A stretch of DNA of 64,000 nt from Microbacterium sp. AG238 (GCF_003610405.1 NZ_RAQC01000001.1:1612001-1676000), one strand, 5' to 3'; positions 18,156 to 27,075 are shown, counted from the stretch's first letter. Made by a program: numbers and translations. The notes: generated by a model not told the origin, from the letters alone.

Positions 18156-19028
18156 ATGACCGACTCCGCGCTGCACCCCGCCCACGCCTGCCTCATCGTG
18201 CACGGGCAGGACCAGCCGGGCATCATCGCCGCCCTGTCGGCGATGGTCACCCGCGTGGGCGGCAACATCGTCGCGTTCGACCAGTACTCCGACGACCCGA
18301 CGGGCGGCGCCTACTTCTGCCGCGTGGTGTTCCACCGGCCGAACTTCGCGGTCGACCGGCCGTCGATCGAAGCGGAGATCGGCGAGACCCTCGCAGGGTT
18401 CGATCTGCAGTGGTCGCTCACCGACCAGTCCGTTCCCAAGCGCATGGCGATCCTGTCGTCGAAGCAGGACCACTGCCTGCTCGACCTGCTCTGGCGGCAC
18501 CGCCGCGGCGACCTGCCCGTCACGGTGCCGATGGTCGTGTCGAACCACACGACCTCGGCCGAGGACGTGCGGTCGTTCAACGTGCCGTTCTTCCACGTGC
18601 CCTCGACGCCCGGCCCCGACAAGTCGGCGTCCGAGGCCGAGATCCTGAAGCTGCTCGTCGGCAACGTCGACTTCGTCGTCCTCGCCCGCTACATGCAGAT
18701 CCTGTCGTCGGACTTCCTCGAGAAGCTCGGCGTGCCCGTGATCAACATCCACCACTCGTTCCTTCCCGCCTTCATCGGCGCTGAGCCCTACAAGAAGGCC
18801 AAGGAACGCGGCGTCAAGCTCATCGGCGCGACGAGCCACTACGTCACGACCGACCTGGACGAGGGGCCGATCATCGAGCAGGACACGATCCGGGTCACCC
18901 ACGCCGACACCGCGGCCGAGCTCGCCCGTCGCGGTGCCGACGTCGAGCGCCAGGTGCTCTCGCGCGCGGTGCTGTGGCACGCGCAGGACCGCGTCATCCG
19001 ACACGGCAACCACACGATCGTCTTCTGA
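18156..19028 (+). CDS. purU: Formyltetrahydrofolate deformylase
   Basis: Hydrolyses 10-formyl-THF to formate and THF, balancing the one-carbon pool. 290 residues, normal size. N-terminal ACT domain (about 8-85, GQDQPGIIAALSAMVTRVGGNI) and a C-terminal formyl-transferase-fold domain (about 95-285) with catalytic Asn-His-Asp context: NIHHSFLPAFIGAEPY, GATSHYVTTDLDEGPIIEQD. The motif DQYSDDPTGGAYFCRV is PurU-specific and separates it from PurN. CAGAAT then exactly 6 nt precede the ATG. Convergent with the DUF3592-like gene. Confidence 0.95.
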   Translation: MTDSALHPAHACLIVHGQDQPGIIAALSAMVTRVGGNIVAFDQYSDDPTGGAYFCRVVFHRPNFAVDRPSIEAEIGETLAGFDLQWSLTDQSVPKRMAILSSKQDHCLLDLLWRHRRGDLPVTVPMVVSNHTTSAEDVRSFNVPFFHVPSTPGPDKSASEAEILKLLVGNVDFVVLARYMQILSSDFLEKLGVPVINIHHSFLPAFIGAEPYKKAKERGVKLIGATSHYVTTDLDEGPIIEQDTIRVTHADTAAELARRGADVERQVLSRAVLWHAQDRVIRHGNHTIVF

Positions 19029-19030
19029 CC

Positions 19031-19068
19031 GCGGGCGGGGTCTCAGCTCGCGGGCGGGGTCTCAGCTC
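19031..19068. repeat. 19-bp tandem duplication at a gene end
   Basis: GCGGGCGGGGTCTCAGCTC occurs at 19031-19049 and again at 19050-19068, and a third copy begins (GCGGGC). The second copy contains the stop codon of the minus-strand gene at 19062, so the duplication copied the last codons and stop into the space between two convergent genes without extending the protein. Confidence 0.8.
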
Positions 19069-19853
19069 GCGGGCTGCACCGGCTCGAAGTCGTCGGGCCC
19101 CGTCGCACCCGTCGGCGAGAGGAAGATGCGCGTCGTGTCACCGGGATCGGCGGGGTCGAACACCAGCGGACGCGTGTCGCCGACCGCCGGCACCTCGCGC
19201 GGCGCGATGAGCACCATGGTCGTGACCCAGCGATCCGTGCCGACGGCGTCGGTGAACTTCGCCACCAGCGATGCGGTCATCCGCGACGCGTCGTGCGCGG
19301 GCAGGGGCGCCTCGACGATCTCCGCGTCGACGCGCGAGCCGGAGGCCAGAAGGCGCGAGATGACCGCGTTGTTGCGGCGGCGCGTCGCGAGGGCGCGCAC
19401 GCGCGCGATGTAGCTGAGCACCGCGAGAAGCGCGAGAAGACCGGGAAGCCACCACTGACCCGCGTACAGGATCCACTCGCCGACGCCCCACGGCTCATTC
19501 TGTCCGAACGTCGGGTCGACGGCGACGCCGACCGCGTCGGGCGCGAGCCACATCGTCGTCGCCACCCATGTGCCGATGGCCAGCCCGGCCAGGATGATCG
19601 TGAGCGGACCGATCGCCGCGTAGCCCTTCTCGCGTGCGCTGAACCGGTGGTTCCACTTGCCGTACTGTCCGATGCAGACGAGAAGCAGGAGGATGCCGAC
19701 GGGCAGGCCCCATCCGCGGACGGCAACCGGGATGCCGGTGTCCCAGGTGCCGAACACGCTGTTGATGTTCACGGCCCGGAGCTGCTCGAAGATGCCGCCG
19801 ATGGCGAAACCGACGACACCGGCGGCGGCGACCGAGAGGATGCCCCAGATCAC
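19062..19853 (-). CDS. DUF3592-like membrane protein, 5' end displaced by a probable frameshift
   Basis: The intact frame gives 263 residues: four hydrophobic segments (about 3-22, 45-62, 78-98, 132-150) and a C-terminal soluble part with VPAVGDTRPLVFDPADPGDTTRIFL, similar to the DUF3592 fold. GTG at 19853 is the first usable start in this frame, but it begins inside the first helix. Well-biased coding continues upstream in frame up to about 19890 and then switches by one base to a frame starting at GTG 19933 (see the 19854-19933 entry). The real product probably has about 27 more N-terminal residues, so this is either a sequencing indel or a mutated gene. Function unknown. Confidence 0.6.
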   Translation of the reverse strand: MIWGILSVAAAGVVGFAIGGIFEQLRAVNINSVFGTWDTGIPVAVRGWGLPVGILLLLVCIGQYGKWNHRFSAREKGYAAIGPLTIILAGLAIGTWVATTMWLAPDAVGVAVDPTFGQNEPWGVGEWILYAGQWWLPGLLALLAVLSYIARVRALATRRRNNAVISRLLASGSRVDAEIVEAPLPAHDASRMTASLVAKFTDAVGTDRWVTTMVLIAPREVPAVGDTRPLVFDPADPGDTTRIFLSPTGATGPDDFEPVQPAS

Positions 19854-19933
19854 CGTCGCGGCCAGGGCGGAGGTGGTCCCCCGATACTTGGCCTGTTCAC
19901 GTCGTGCGGCTTCTCGGGGTCCAGCAAACTCAC
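19854..19933 (-). pseudogene. Frame-displaced 5' end of the DUF3592-like gene
   Basis: GTG at 19933 lies exactly 6 nt after TAGCCT (minus strand, 19940-19945), the leaderless layout used by many genes here. From it, VSLLDPEKPHDVNR reads with 13 of 14 codons ending in G or C, then the bias collapses. From about 19890 the other frame (KYRGTTSALAATVIWGIL) shows strong bias and runs into the annotated protein. One extra base near 19887-19894 (the CCAAG run) would join them. As sequenced, the first frame ends at a TGA overlapping the GTG at 19853 (GTGA), so translational coupling is an alternative. Confidence 0.55.
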
Positions 19934-19964
19934 TCCCCCAGGCTAGCGCGGCCCGCGCCGGGGT

Positions 19965-20762
19965 TCAGGACACGGGCTGCTGCAGATCGACGACCCACCG
20001 CTCGCCGTCGTAGGGCGTCTGCAGATACACCTCGCGGCACGCGCCGTCGAATCGCAGCCCGCGGCGCTCCGCCTCGGCGACGAGCGCCTGCCACGCGCTC
20101 TGGATGCCGGCCAGATCGGGCGCCTCGTAGCGGAGGGTGAGCGCCCGCGGTTCGGCCGCGACGACCGCCCGCTCGAGGCCGTCAGGCACCGGCGCGTCAC
20201 CGATCTGCTCGGCCGCGGCGGCGATCATGCCGTCACCTGTTGTCGTGTAAACCGCGACGCCGGGGCCGACCCGCTGCGCGCCCGCGGCCTCGATGCGGTC
20301 GTTCACGCGCTGGAACATGACGCTGATCTCGTCTTCGATCTGCGCCATCTCGTCGATGCGGACCGAGAGCTGAGTGAGGGTCAGCTCGGGCAGCGCGGTC
20401 TCGATGAATGTGGACACGGGTATCTCCTTCTCGATCGATCGGAGTCTCGCCTCGACCTCGTTCAGCCGCCGACCGTCTGCGGCGATCTGGCCGCTCAGCT
20501 CGGCCCTCCGCTCCCGCAGGAGCGCGGCCACCGATGCCGACGACATACCGTCGTCGAGCAGTCGGCCGACCTGTTCGAGGGTGAAGCCGAGGTCCTTCAG
20601 CGCGATCAGCCGGTTGGCCCGATCGAGTTGCGACGCGGTGTACGAGCGGTAGCCCGAGGCCGGATCGACGCGATGCGGACGCAGCAGACCGAGCTGGTCG
20701 TAATGGCGCAGCATCCGCACCGATACGCCGGCCAGGCGGGCGAACTCTCCGATACTCAACAT
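19965..20762 (-). CDS. MerR-family transcriptional regulator with GyrI-like effector domain
   Basis: 265 residues. Winged-helix MerR domain 1-70 (LSIGEFARLAGVSVRMLRHYDQLGLLRP, GYRSYTASQLDR), a coiled-coil dimerisation helix (about 75-115, with LRERRAELSGQIAADGRRL), and a C-terminal AraC-effector/GyrI-like domain (about 125-262) of the BmrR/BltR class, which binds hydrophobic or cationic drugs. No metal cysteines. Its own promoter has the 19-bp spacer and dyad that MerR proteins untwist (20778-20802), so it is probably autoregulated. No separate target gene with this operator was seen; the beta-lactamase-like gene lies upstream on the same strand. Confidence 0.88.
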   Translation of the reverse strand: MLSIGEFARLAGVSVRMLRHYDQLGLLRPHRVDPASGYRSYTASQLDRANRLIALKDLGFTLEQVGRLLDDGMSSASVAALLRERRAELSGQIAADGRRLNEVEARLRSIEKEIPVSTFIETALPELTLTQLSVRIDEMAQIEDEISVMFQRVNDRIEAAGAQRVGPGVAVYTTTGDGMIAAAAEQIGDAPVPDGLERAVVAAEPRALTLRYEAPDLAGIQSAWQALVAEAERRGLRFDGACREVYLQTPYDGERWVVDLQQPVS

Positions 20763-20777
20763 GGTGATCCCAGCCGA

Positions 20778-20802
20778 CAGCCTGACACGGTGTGAGGGTC
20801 AA
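20778..20802 (-). promoter_or_regulatory. MerR-type promoter/operator with 19-bp spacer
   Basis: On the minus strand a -35 TTGACC (20797-20802) is followed by 19 bp and then TCGGCT as -10; the spacer carries an imperfect dyad of 11+1+11 bp (20778-20800) with GACCCTCACAC against GTGTCAGGCTG. A 19-bp rather than 17-bp spacer with a central dyad is the hallmark of MerR-activated promoters. The ATG follows 9 nt after the -10, so the leader is very short. Confidence 0.72.
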
Positions 20803-20820
20803 GCGCATGCCGGGATCGGA

Positions 20821-21744
20821 TCAGAAGACGTACTCCATGAGGTCGAGGCCGAACGCCCGGAACGCCTCGTGAGCCCGCAGGCGGTCGCTCATCGACAGGT
20901 CGTCGAACCCGACCAGGAGCGCGTACGACACCCCGGCACGGGGGCCGGCGAGCACGCCCGCCTCGGTACGGATGCCGTCGGCCCGGCCGGTCTTGTTCAC
21001 GAACAGCAGCTCGTGCTTGTCATCGTCGTGAGCGAAGGGGTCGAGCCCGGTCACCGACCCGACGAGCGAGAGATCGTGGTTCAGGCTCAGCCATTCCGAG
21101 ACCTGAGCGCTCACGCCGGGTGAGACGACATCGGTGTTGACGAGGGCGGCGAACATCGCGGCCAGCTCGCGAGCCGTGCCGAGGGCGTAGTGCGGGGCAT
21201 CGTCGGGCCCGCGGTCGTCGCGGAATCGGTCGAGCAGCGCCGTGCGCGGCATCCCCAGGCTCCCCAGCCGTGCCCGCACGGCGTCGAGACCGACCCGGCC
21301 GAGGAGAGCGTTGGCGGCGAGCGCGTCTCCTGTGGCAGCGGCGAGCACCGCGAGGTCGCCGAGCGGCAGCGCCGGGGCCATGAGGTGACGCCAGATGCCC
21401 GCGACCGAGACGTCGTCGACACTCGACCGCTCGACGATCTCGAGCGGGTCGAGGGTCCCGGCGTCGAATCGTGCCGCCACCTCGATCAGCAGCGGGACGA
21501 TGCCCATGCCCGCGACCGGCAGTGTGACGAAGTCGTCGCCCGCGAGAACGGGCGTGCCGCGATCGAGGTCGCTGACGCGCACCGACACCCGCGCGCCGGA
21601 TGCGGCGAGGGCATCGAGTGCCTTCTCGGTCGATGCGAACCCCCGGCGCGGCGCACCGGAACGACGACGCGGTCGCGGACCGGTGCGCCGCTCCGCGCGC
21701 GAGCGGGCGGTCCCGGAGGAGGACTCGGATCCATCCACCGTCAT
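20821..21744 (-). CDS. Class A beta-lactamase-fold protein without the SxxK motif
   Basis: 307 residues: a disordered Ser/Arg-rich N-terminus (1-36) with no clear signal peptide, then a serine beta-lactamase-like domain. The region corresponding to the active-site helix reads LPVAGMGIVPLLIEVA, with Gly79 and Ile82 where SxxK should be; the SDN loop is degenerate (ATGDALAANALL); only the third motif KTG is kept (VNKTGRADG). It is unlikely to hydrolyse beta-lactams. Similar degenerate serine-hydrolase-fold proteins occur in Actinobacteria without known function. GGAGACGAG precedes ATG 21744; the frame is open 42 codons further upstream but without homology. It ends 58 bp before the MerR gene. 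Confidence 0.8.
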   Translation of the reverse strand: MTVDGSESSSGTARSRAERRTGPRPRRRSGAPRRGFASTEKALDALAASGARVSVRVSDLDRGTPVLAGDDFVTLPVAGMGIVPLLIEVAARFDAGTLDPLEIVERSSVDDVSVAGIWRHLMAPALPLGDLAVLAAATGDALAANALLGRVGLDAVRARLGSLGMPRTALLDRFRDDRGPDDAPHYALGTARELAAMFAALVNTDVVSPGVSAQVSEWLSLNHDLSLVGSVTGLDPFAHDDDKHELLFVNKTGRADGIRTEAGVLAGPRAGVSYALLVGFDDLSMSDRLRAHEAFRAFGLDLMEYVF

Positions 21745-21790
21745 GTTCTCGTCTCCGTCGGAGTAAGCCTGAGCGATTCGGTTCGGGTGA

Positions 21791-23788
21791 TCACCAGATC
21801 GTGACGCGGCGCTCGGGGGCGAGCCAGAGCTCGTCTGCCTCGGTGACGCCGAATGCGTCGTAGAACGCATCGATGTTACGGACGATCTGGTTGCAGCGGA
21901 ACTCGTTCGGTGCGTGCGGGTCGATCGTCAGCAGCCGGATGGTCTCGGCGTCACGACCCTTCTGCTGCCAGATCTGACCCCAACTGAGAAGAAGCCGTTG
22001 CACCCCCGTGAAACCATCGATCACCGGGCCGTCGGGGGCCTCGGCGAGCTCCTCCGCCGACATCGTGGCGGCGAGGTGCAGCCGGTACGCCTTCAGGGCG
22101 ATGCCGAGGCCGCCCAGGTCGCCGATGTTCTCACCGATCGTGAGCGCGCCGTTGACGGTGTGCTCGTCACCGAGACCCCGCGGAACGAGCGCGTTGTACT
22201 GATCGATCAGTGCGCCCGTGCGCTCCTCGAAGGCGGCGCGGTCGGCGTCGGTCCACCAGTCGTTGAGCGCACCGGTACCGTCGTACGCACTGCCCTGGTC
22301 GTCGAACCCGTGCCCGATCTCGTGTCCGATGACCGCGCCGATGCCGCCGTAGTTCGCCGCGGCGTCGCGCTCGGACGAGAAGAACGGCAACTGCAGGATG
22401 GCCGCGGGGAAGACGATCTCGTTCATCAGCGGGTTGTAGTAGGCGTTGACCGTCTGCGGAGTCATGTGCCACTCGTCGCGGTCGATCGGCTGGCCGAGCT
22501 TCGCCAGCTGACGCTCGTACTCCCACTCGGTCGAGCGCAGCACGTTGCCCAGGAGGTCGGTGGGGTCGATCTCGAGAGCCGAGTAGTCCTTCCACCGATC
22601 GGGGTAGCCGATCTTCGGCGTGAAGGCCGCGAGCTTCTCGAGCGCACGCTCACGGGTGGCCGGCGTCATCCATTCGAGCCCCGTGATCGACTGCCGGTAC
22701 GCCTCGATGAGGTTCGCGACCAGCGCATCCATCTCGACCTTGGCCTGCGGCGGGAAGTGCCGCTCGACGTAGATCTCACCGATCGCCTCGCCCAAAGCGG
22801 CCTGCACGATGCTCACGCCGCGCTTCCAGCGCTCGCGGTTGACGGGCACGCCCGTGAGCTGCGTGCCGTAGAAGGCGAAGTTCTCGGCGACGAAGGCGTC
22901 CGGCAGGAACGGTGCCGACGCCCGGACGACCTGCAACCGCAGCCAGGCCTTCCAGTCGTCGAGGTGCTCGTCGGTCAGCAGTGCGCCGAGCCCCGAGAGG
23001 AAGCTCGGCTGGTTGACGTTGATCTCGGCGAATCCGTCGCGGTGACGGGGCGCGAGGCCCTCGAGCCACGGGTCGAGGTCGACACCGGCGAGGGCTCGCA
23101 CGTCGTCCCAGCTGTGCAGGTTGTAGGTCGCGACGGCGTCGCGGTTGCGGACGTTGTCCCAGTGGTGCGCGGCGAGCTCGGTCTCGAGCCTCGCGATGCG
23201 CTCGGCCTGACCGGCGGCGTCGTCGATGCCGGCGAGCTCGAGCATGCGCTCGGCGTAGCCGCGGAAAGCGGTGCGCGTCGCCTCGAAGCCGTCGAGGCGG
23301 TAGTAGCTCTCGTCGGGAAGCGAGAGGCCGCCCTGCACGAAGAACACGACATAGCGCTCGGGGTTGCCGGGGTCGGGCTCGATGAACGTGCCGATCATGC
23401 CCCCGATGCCCTCGCGCTCGAGCTCGCCGACGGTGCGCAGCAGCGCCGGAATCGAATCGATCGCGTCGACGCGTGCGAGCTGGGGGCGCAGCGGCTCGGC
23501 GCCGAGCTCGTCGATGCGCGCCGTGTCCATGAAGCTCGTGAACAGGTCGCCGATCTTGCGTCGGACCGTTCCCGGCTCAGCGGTCGTCGCCTCGTCGATG
23601 ATCGCGCGGACGTCGCTCTCGGCCTGCTCGGCGATGAGGTGGAACGATCCCCAGCGCGCTTTGTCGTCGGGGATCTCGGTGCGCTCGAGCCAGCTGCCGT
23701 TGACGTGCCGGAACAGGTCATCCTGCGGTCGGATCTCGGGGCTCAGTTCGGCGATGTCGATACCGGAGGGGAGGACGGGGTCGGTCAT
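21791..23788 (-). CDS. M13-family (neprilysin/PepO-type) zinc metallopeptidase
   Basis: A 665-residue endopeptidase. Zinc motif HEIGH at 489-493 (VIGHEIGHGFDDQGS), downstream Glu ligand region ENIGDLGGLGIALKAY, substrate-binding NAYYNPLMNEIVFPAAILQ and the C-terminal CNQIVRN/CR-type end of the family. No signal peptide or membrane anchor, so it is probably cytoplasmic, as is usual for actinobacterial PepO homologues. ATG at 23788 was chosen because TAGCAT (minus strand, 23796-23801) lies 7 nt before it and an ATG at 23797 overlaps that hexamer. Downstream gene of the lipase fusion with a 46-bp gap. Confidence 0.93.
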   Translation of the reverse strand: MTDPVLPSGIDIAELSPEIRPQDDLFRHVNGSWLERTEIPDDKARWGSFHLIAEQAESDVRAIIDEATTAEPGTVRRKIGDLFTSFMDTARIDELGAEPLRPQLARVDAIDSIPALLRTVGELEREGIGGMIGTFIEPDPGNPERYVVFFVQGGLSLPDESYYRLDGFEATRTAFRGYAERMLELAGIDDAAGQAERIARLETELAAHHWDNVRNRDAVATYNLHSWDDVRALAGVDLDPWLEGLAPRHRDGFAEINVNQPSFLSGLGALLTDEHLDDWKAWLRLQVVRASAPFLPDAFVAENFAFYGTQLTGVPVNRERWKRGVSIVQAALGEAIGEIYVERHFPPQAKVEMDALVANLIEAYRQSITGLEWMTPATRERALEKLAAFTPKIGYPDRWKDYSALEIDPTDLLGNVLRSTEWEYERQLAKLGQPIDRDEWHMTPQTVNAYYNPLMNEIVFPAAILQLPFFSSERDAAANYGGIGAVIGHEIGHGFDDQGSAYDGTGALNDWWTDADRAAFEERTGALIDQYNALVPRGLGDEHTVNGALTIGENIGDLGGLGIALKAYRLHLAATMSAEELAEAPDGPVIDGFTGVQRLLLSWGQIWQQKGRDAETIRLLTIDPHAPNEFRCNQIVRNIDAFYDAFGVTEADELWLAPERRVTIW

Positions 23789-23834
23789 GGCACCCATGCT
23801 AGGCCGACCGGACGACACGAACTTCCGAGGGCAT

Positions 23835-25631
23835 TCAGCGTTCCGTGGTGGTACATCCCTCGGCAACCGGGATACCGGCGAAACGGTCTCTCGTCCAGTC
23901 GAACAGCTCGTCGATGAGAGGCGACGGCCGCTCGACGACACCCGCGTGCTCGAACCCCGCGTAGGTGCGGAAGTCGACGTCCTGCCCGGCCGCGCACATC
24001 CGATCGACGAAGGCGGCCTGGGTCTGCACCGAGATGACGCTGTCGGCTCCGCCGTGCGCCAGCAGCACGGGTGCAGTGGAGTGCAGCGGCGCCGTGTTCT
24101 CGCGCAGATGACGCCCGAGCACCCCGGATGCCGGCGAGCGCGAGAACAGCGCCGGATCGCGGCTCATCCCGAGCGCCGCGGCGACCGAGAGCACGATCGT
24201 CGGGTCGGACAGGCACCGCTCCGACATCTGACGCAGCACCGTCTCAGCGCCGGGCCGCACGTAGTCGCGGTACTCGATCTCGGGGTAGATCGCCGAGAAC
24301 GAGGCGAACGCGTACGAAGCGAAGATGCTGCCGCCGGTCACGCTCGAGATGCCCTGCACGAGGGCGGCGGGGTCGCTCGCCGGGGCGAGGGCGGCTACGC
24401 CCCGCACCCAGACCTCGGGCGCGTACTCCCGGGCCACGGCACCCGTCCACAGCGCCGCCGCGCCGCCCTGCGAATGCCCCCACACGACCGTGCGCGCACC
24501 GAGGTCGGCCTCTTCGAGCTCGCGCGCCGCCCGCACCGCGTCGAGCGAGGCATGGGCGCTCGGCAGACCGACGAGGTACGGGTGCGGACCCTCGGTGCCG
24601 AGCCCGATGTAGTCGGTGCCGACGACGGCCCATCCCTCTTTGATCGCTCGCGGCAGCATGTAGAACGCGCCCGCCCACAGTCCGCGGGGCTGCAGCGACG
24701 GCGCACAGTGCTGCGCGAAGCCGGTGGTGCCGTGGTTCCAATCGATCACCGGCCACTGCCCATCGCCCTCGCGGGGCACTGCGACGATGGCGCTCGCGAC
24801 GCGGACGTTCCCGTCGACGCCCGTCGTGGTGTACAGGATGCGCCACCCCTGGGCGCTCGCCGGGATGCCTGCCTCGAAGGGCTCGGCACGCACGAGGCGC
24901 CCGGGCTCGTCGGGCAGGTCGCGCGGCGCCGCGTAGAAGTCGTCGACGACGGTCGAGCCGTCGCGCAGCGGCGCCGTCACGATCGTCGTCGTGACGGCGA
25001 GGGCGACCGACGCGATCGCGACGACCGTGCGCCCCCAGCGTCGGCGCGGCCGCCCGTCGGCGCCCGTACGCTCGGCGGCTCGATCGTCGCGGCGGCGTCG
25101 AAGCCTGGTCCAGAGATCGACGACGCCGCTCATGATGAGCCGCGCGCCGAACACGACGGCCGTCACGAGCAGGGTGATGTCGGGCCAGAACAGTGCGAGC
25201 GCACCGAAGATGACCCCCGATGCCCCGAAGGCCGCGTCGGCGATGCGCGCGTCCCACGTGCGGCCGCGCCCGAAGGCCGCGATGACCCCGAGGATGCCGC
25301 CGCCGAGAAGCAGGATGCCGACGACGACCGCGACGACGCGCACGGTCAACCCCGGCGCGAGGAGGACGATCGCGCCGCCGAGCAGCCAAGCGACACCGGT
25401 TGCGGTGCGCCAGCGTGGCCGGTGCGACTCCCCCTCCCGGCCGGTGAGCTCGAGCAGGCCCGTCAGCGCCATCCCGCCGCCGATCAGCCAGGCGAGGACA
25501 TCGAGTGCGGTCGTGGGACGGATGACGATGACGACGCCGAGCACGACGGCCGCCGCGGCCACGACGACACGGACCCACGTCGGCAGACGCGCGTGCAGGC
25601 GCGCGATCGCCAGGCGTTTGAGCAGCCGCAT
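23835..25631 (-). CDS. HdeD-like membrane domain fused to a secretory-lipase-type hydrolase
   Basis: 598 residues. Residues about 20-175 form six membrane helices of the HdeD/DUF308 type (VLGVVIVIRPTTALDVLAWLIGGGM). After a basic linker and a seventh helix (about 198-215) comes an alpha/beta-hydrolase domain of the fungal LIP/secretory lipase group (about 230-590): nucleophile elbow VVWGHSQGGAA, YIGLGTEGPHPYLVG, LAHGGADSVI and the His region FEHAGV. The catalytic domain would be tethered outside the membrane. GGAGGGGGAGG precedes the ATG. The substrate is unknown; members of this lipase group act on esters. Divergent from the MATE gene and upstream of the M13 peptidase gene. Confidence 0.85.
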   Translation of the reverse strand: MRLLKRLAIARLHARLPTWVRVVVAAAAVVLGVVIVIRPTTALDVLAWLIGGGMALTGLLELTGREGESHRPRWRTATGVAWLLGGAIVLLAPGLTVRVVAVVVGILLLGGGILGVIAAFGRGRTWDARIADAAFGASGVIFGALALFWPDITLLVTAVVFGARLIMSGVVDLWTRLRRRRDDRAAERTGADGRPRRRWGRTVVAIASVALAVTTTIVTAPLRDGSTVVDDFYAAPRDLPDEPGRLVRAEPFEAGIPASAQGWRILYTTTGVDGNVRVASAIVAVPREGDGQWPVIDWNHGTTGFAQHCAPSLQPRGLWAGAFYMLPRAIKEGWAVVGTDYIGLGTEGPHPYLVGLPSAHASLDAVRAARELEEADLGARTVVWGHSQGGAAALWTGAVAREYAPEVWVRGVAALAPASDPAALVQGISSVTGGSIFASYAFASFSAIYPEIEYRDYVRPGAETVLRQMSERCLSDPTIVLSVAAALGMSRDPALFSRSPASGVLGRHLRENTAPLHSTAPVLLAHGGADSVISVQTQAAFVDRMCAAGQDVDFRTYAGFEHAGVVERPSPLIDELFDWTRDRFAGIPVAEGCTTTER

Positions 25632-25758
25632 CCGGCGTCCTCCCCCTCCGGTCGATGATCAACGGTAACCGGGGAAGCGGTGGCGCTCGGCGCGCTCGAC
25701 AGCGACCGGGCCGCTGTGCAAGACCGAGCCGCCGGCCTCGCGCCTCTAGGCTCGTCTC

Positions 25759-27075
25759 ATGGCGCCCACGCTCAACCGCGAGATCCTGCGGCTGGCCGTT
25801 CCCGCCCTCGGCGCCCTCATCGCGGAGCCGATGTTCCTCATCGTCGACGCCGCACTCATCGGCCACCTCGGTGTCGTGCCGCTCGCGGCGCTGGGAATCG
25901 CGGGAGCGGTGCTGCAGACGATCGTGGGGCTGATGGTCTTCCTCGCCTACGCGACGACACCCGCGGTGGCCCGCCGTTTCGGCGCAGGTGACTCGACGAG
26001 CGCCGTGAGCGCGGGAATCGACGGGCTGTGGCTCGCGCTCGGCCTCGGCGCGGTGCTCGCCGCCGTGGGTTCTCTCGCGACCCCGTTGCTGGTGGGCATG
26101 TTCGGAGCGGGCGAGGCGGTGGCGACCGATGCCGAGACCTACCTGCGCCTGTCGATGTGGGGCCTTCCCGCGATGCTCATCGTCTTCGCCGCGACGGGAC
26201 TGCTGCGCGGGATGCAGGACACCGTCACCCCGCTGTGGATCGCCGGCCTCGGGTTCGGCGCCAACGCGTTGCTGAACGTCGTGTTCATCTACGGCTTCGG
26301 CTGGGGCATCGCCGGGTCGGCCCTGGGCACCGTGATCGCCCAGTGGGGCATGGTCGGCGCCTACGTGGTCGTGATCGGGCGCCTCGCCCGCCGGCACTCG
26401 GCCTCGCTTCGACCGCGAGCCGACGGCATGCGCGGGTCGGCGCGTCTGGGCGGCTGGCTGTTCCTGCGCACGGTCTCGCTGCGCGCGGCCCTGCTGGCGA
26501 CCGTCGCGGTCGCGACGGGGCTGGGAACGAGCGAGCTCGCCGGCTGGCAGGTCGCCTTCACGATCTTCTCGACCGCGGCCTTCGCGCTCGATGCCCTGGC
26601 GATCGCGGCGCAGGCGCTGATCGGGCGCGGACTCGGAGCCGGAGACGAGAGCTTCGTGCGGCGCGTCCTCGGGCGGACGGTCGCGTGGGGCGCATGGTTC
26701 GGGGTTCTCGTCGGAGGCCTGATCGCTGCCACGTCGGGAGTCATCGGGCTTCTGTTCACGGGAGATTCCGACGTCGCCGCGCTGGTCCAGCCGGCCCTGC
26801 TCGTCCTCGCCGTCGCCCAGCCCGTATGCGGCATCGTCTTCGTGCTCGACGGGGTGCTGATGGGTGCCGGCGATGCCCGCTATCTCGCCCTCGCGGGCGG
26901 ACTCAACCTCGTTCCCTTCGTGCCCGCGCTGCTCGTGATCGGGGCTCTGCACCCGGAGGGCGCGGCGGGCCTGGCCTGGCTCGCGGCGGCATTCTTCGGC
27001 GTCTACATGATCGCCCGCCTGCTCACGCTCGGCTGGCGCGTGCGCCGCGGCGCGTGGCTTCACGTCACCGTCTGA
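25759..27075 (+). CDS. MATE-family efflux transporter (DinF-like)
   Basis: 438 residues, 12 predicted helices in two repeats. The N-terminus REILRLAVPALGALIAEPMFLIVDAALIGHLG and the mid-protein GLLRGMQDTVTPLWIAGLGFGANALLNVVFIYGFGWGIAGSA are diagnostic of the DinF branch of MATE exporters. Likely exports organic cations coupled to H+ or Na+; the substrate is unknown. TAGGCT then 6 nt precede the ATG (leaderless). The 3' end contains the first of three 15-bp repeats. Confidence 0.92.
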   Translation: MAPTLNREILRLAVPALGALIAEPMFLIVDAALIGHLGVVPLAALGIAGAVLQTIVGLMVFLAYATTPAVARRFGAGDSTSAVSAGIDGLWLALGLGAVLAAVGSLATPLLVGMFGAGEAVATDAETYLRLSMWGLPAMLIVFAATGLLRGMQDTVTPLWIAGLGFGANALLNVVFIYGFGWGIAGSALGTVIAQWGMVGAYVVVIGRLARRHSASLRPRADGMRGSARLGGWLFLRTVSLRAALLATVAVATGLGTSELAGWQVAFTIFSTAAFALDALAIAAQALIGRGLGAGDESFVRRVLGRTVAWGAWFGVLVGGLIAATSGVIGLLFTGDSDVAALVQPALLVLAVAQPVCGIVFVLDGVLMGAGDARYLALAGGLNLVPFVPALLVIGALHPEGAAGLAWLAAAFFGVYMIARLLTLGWRVRRGAWLHVTV

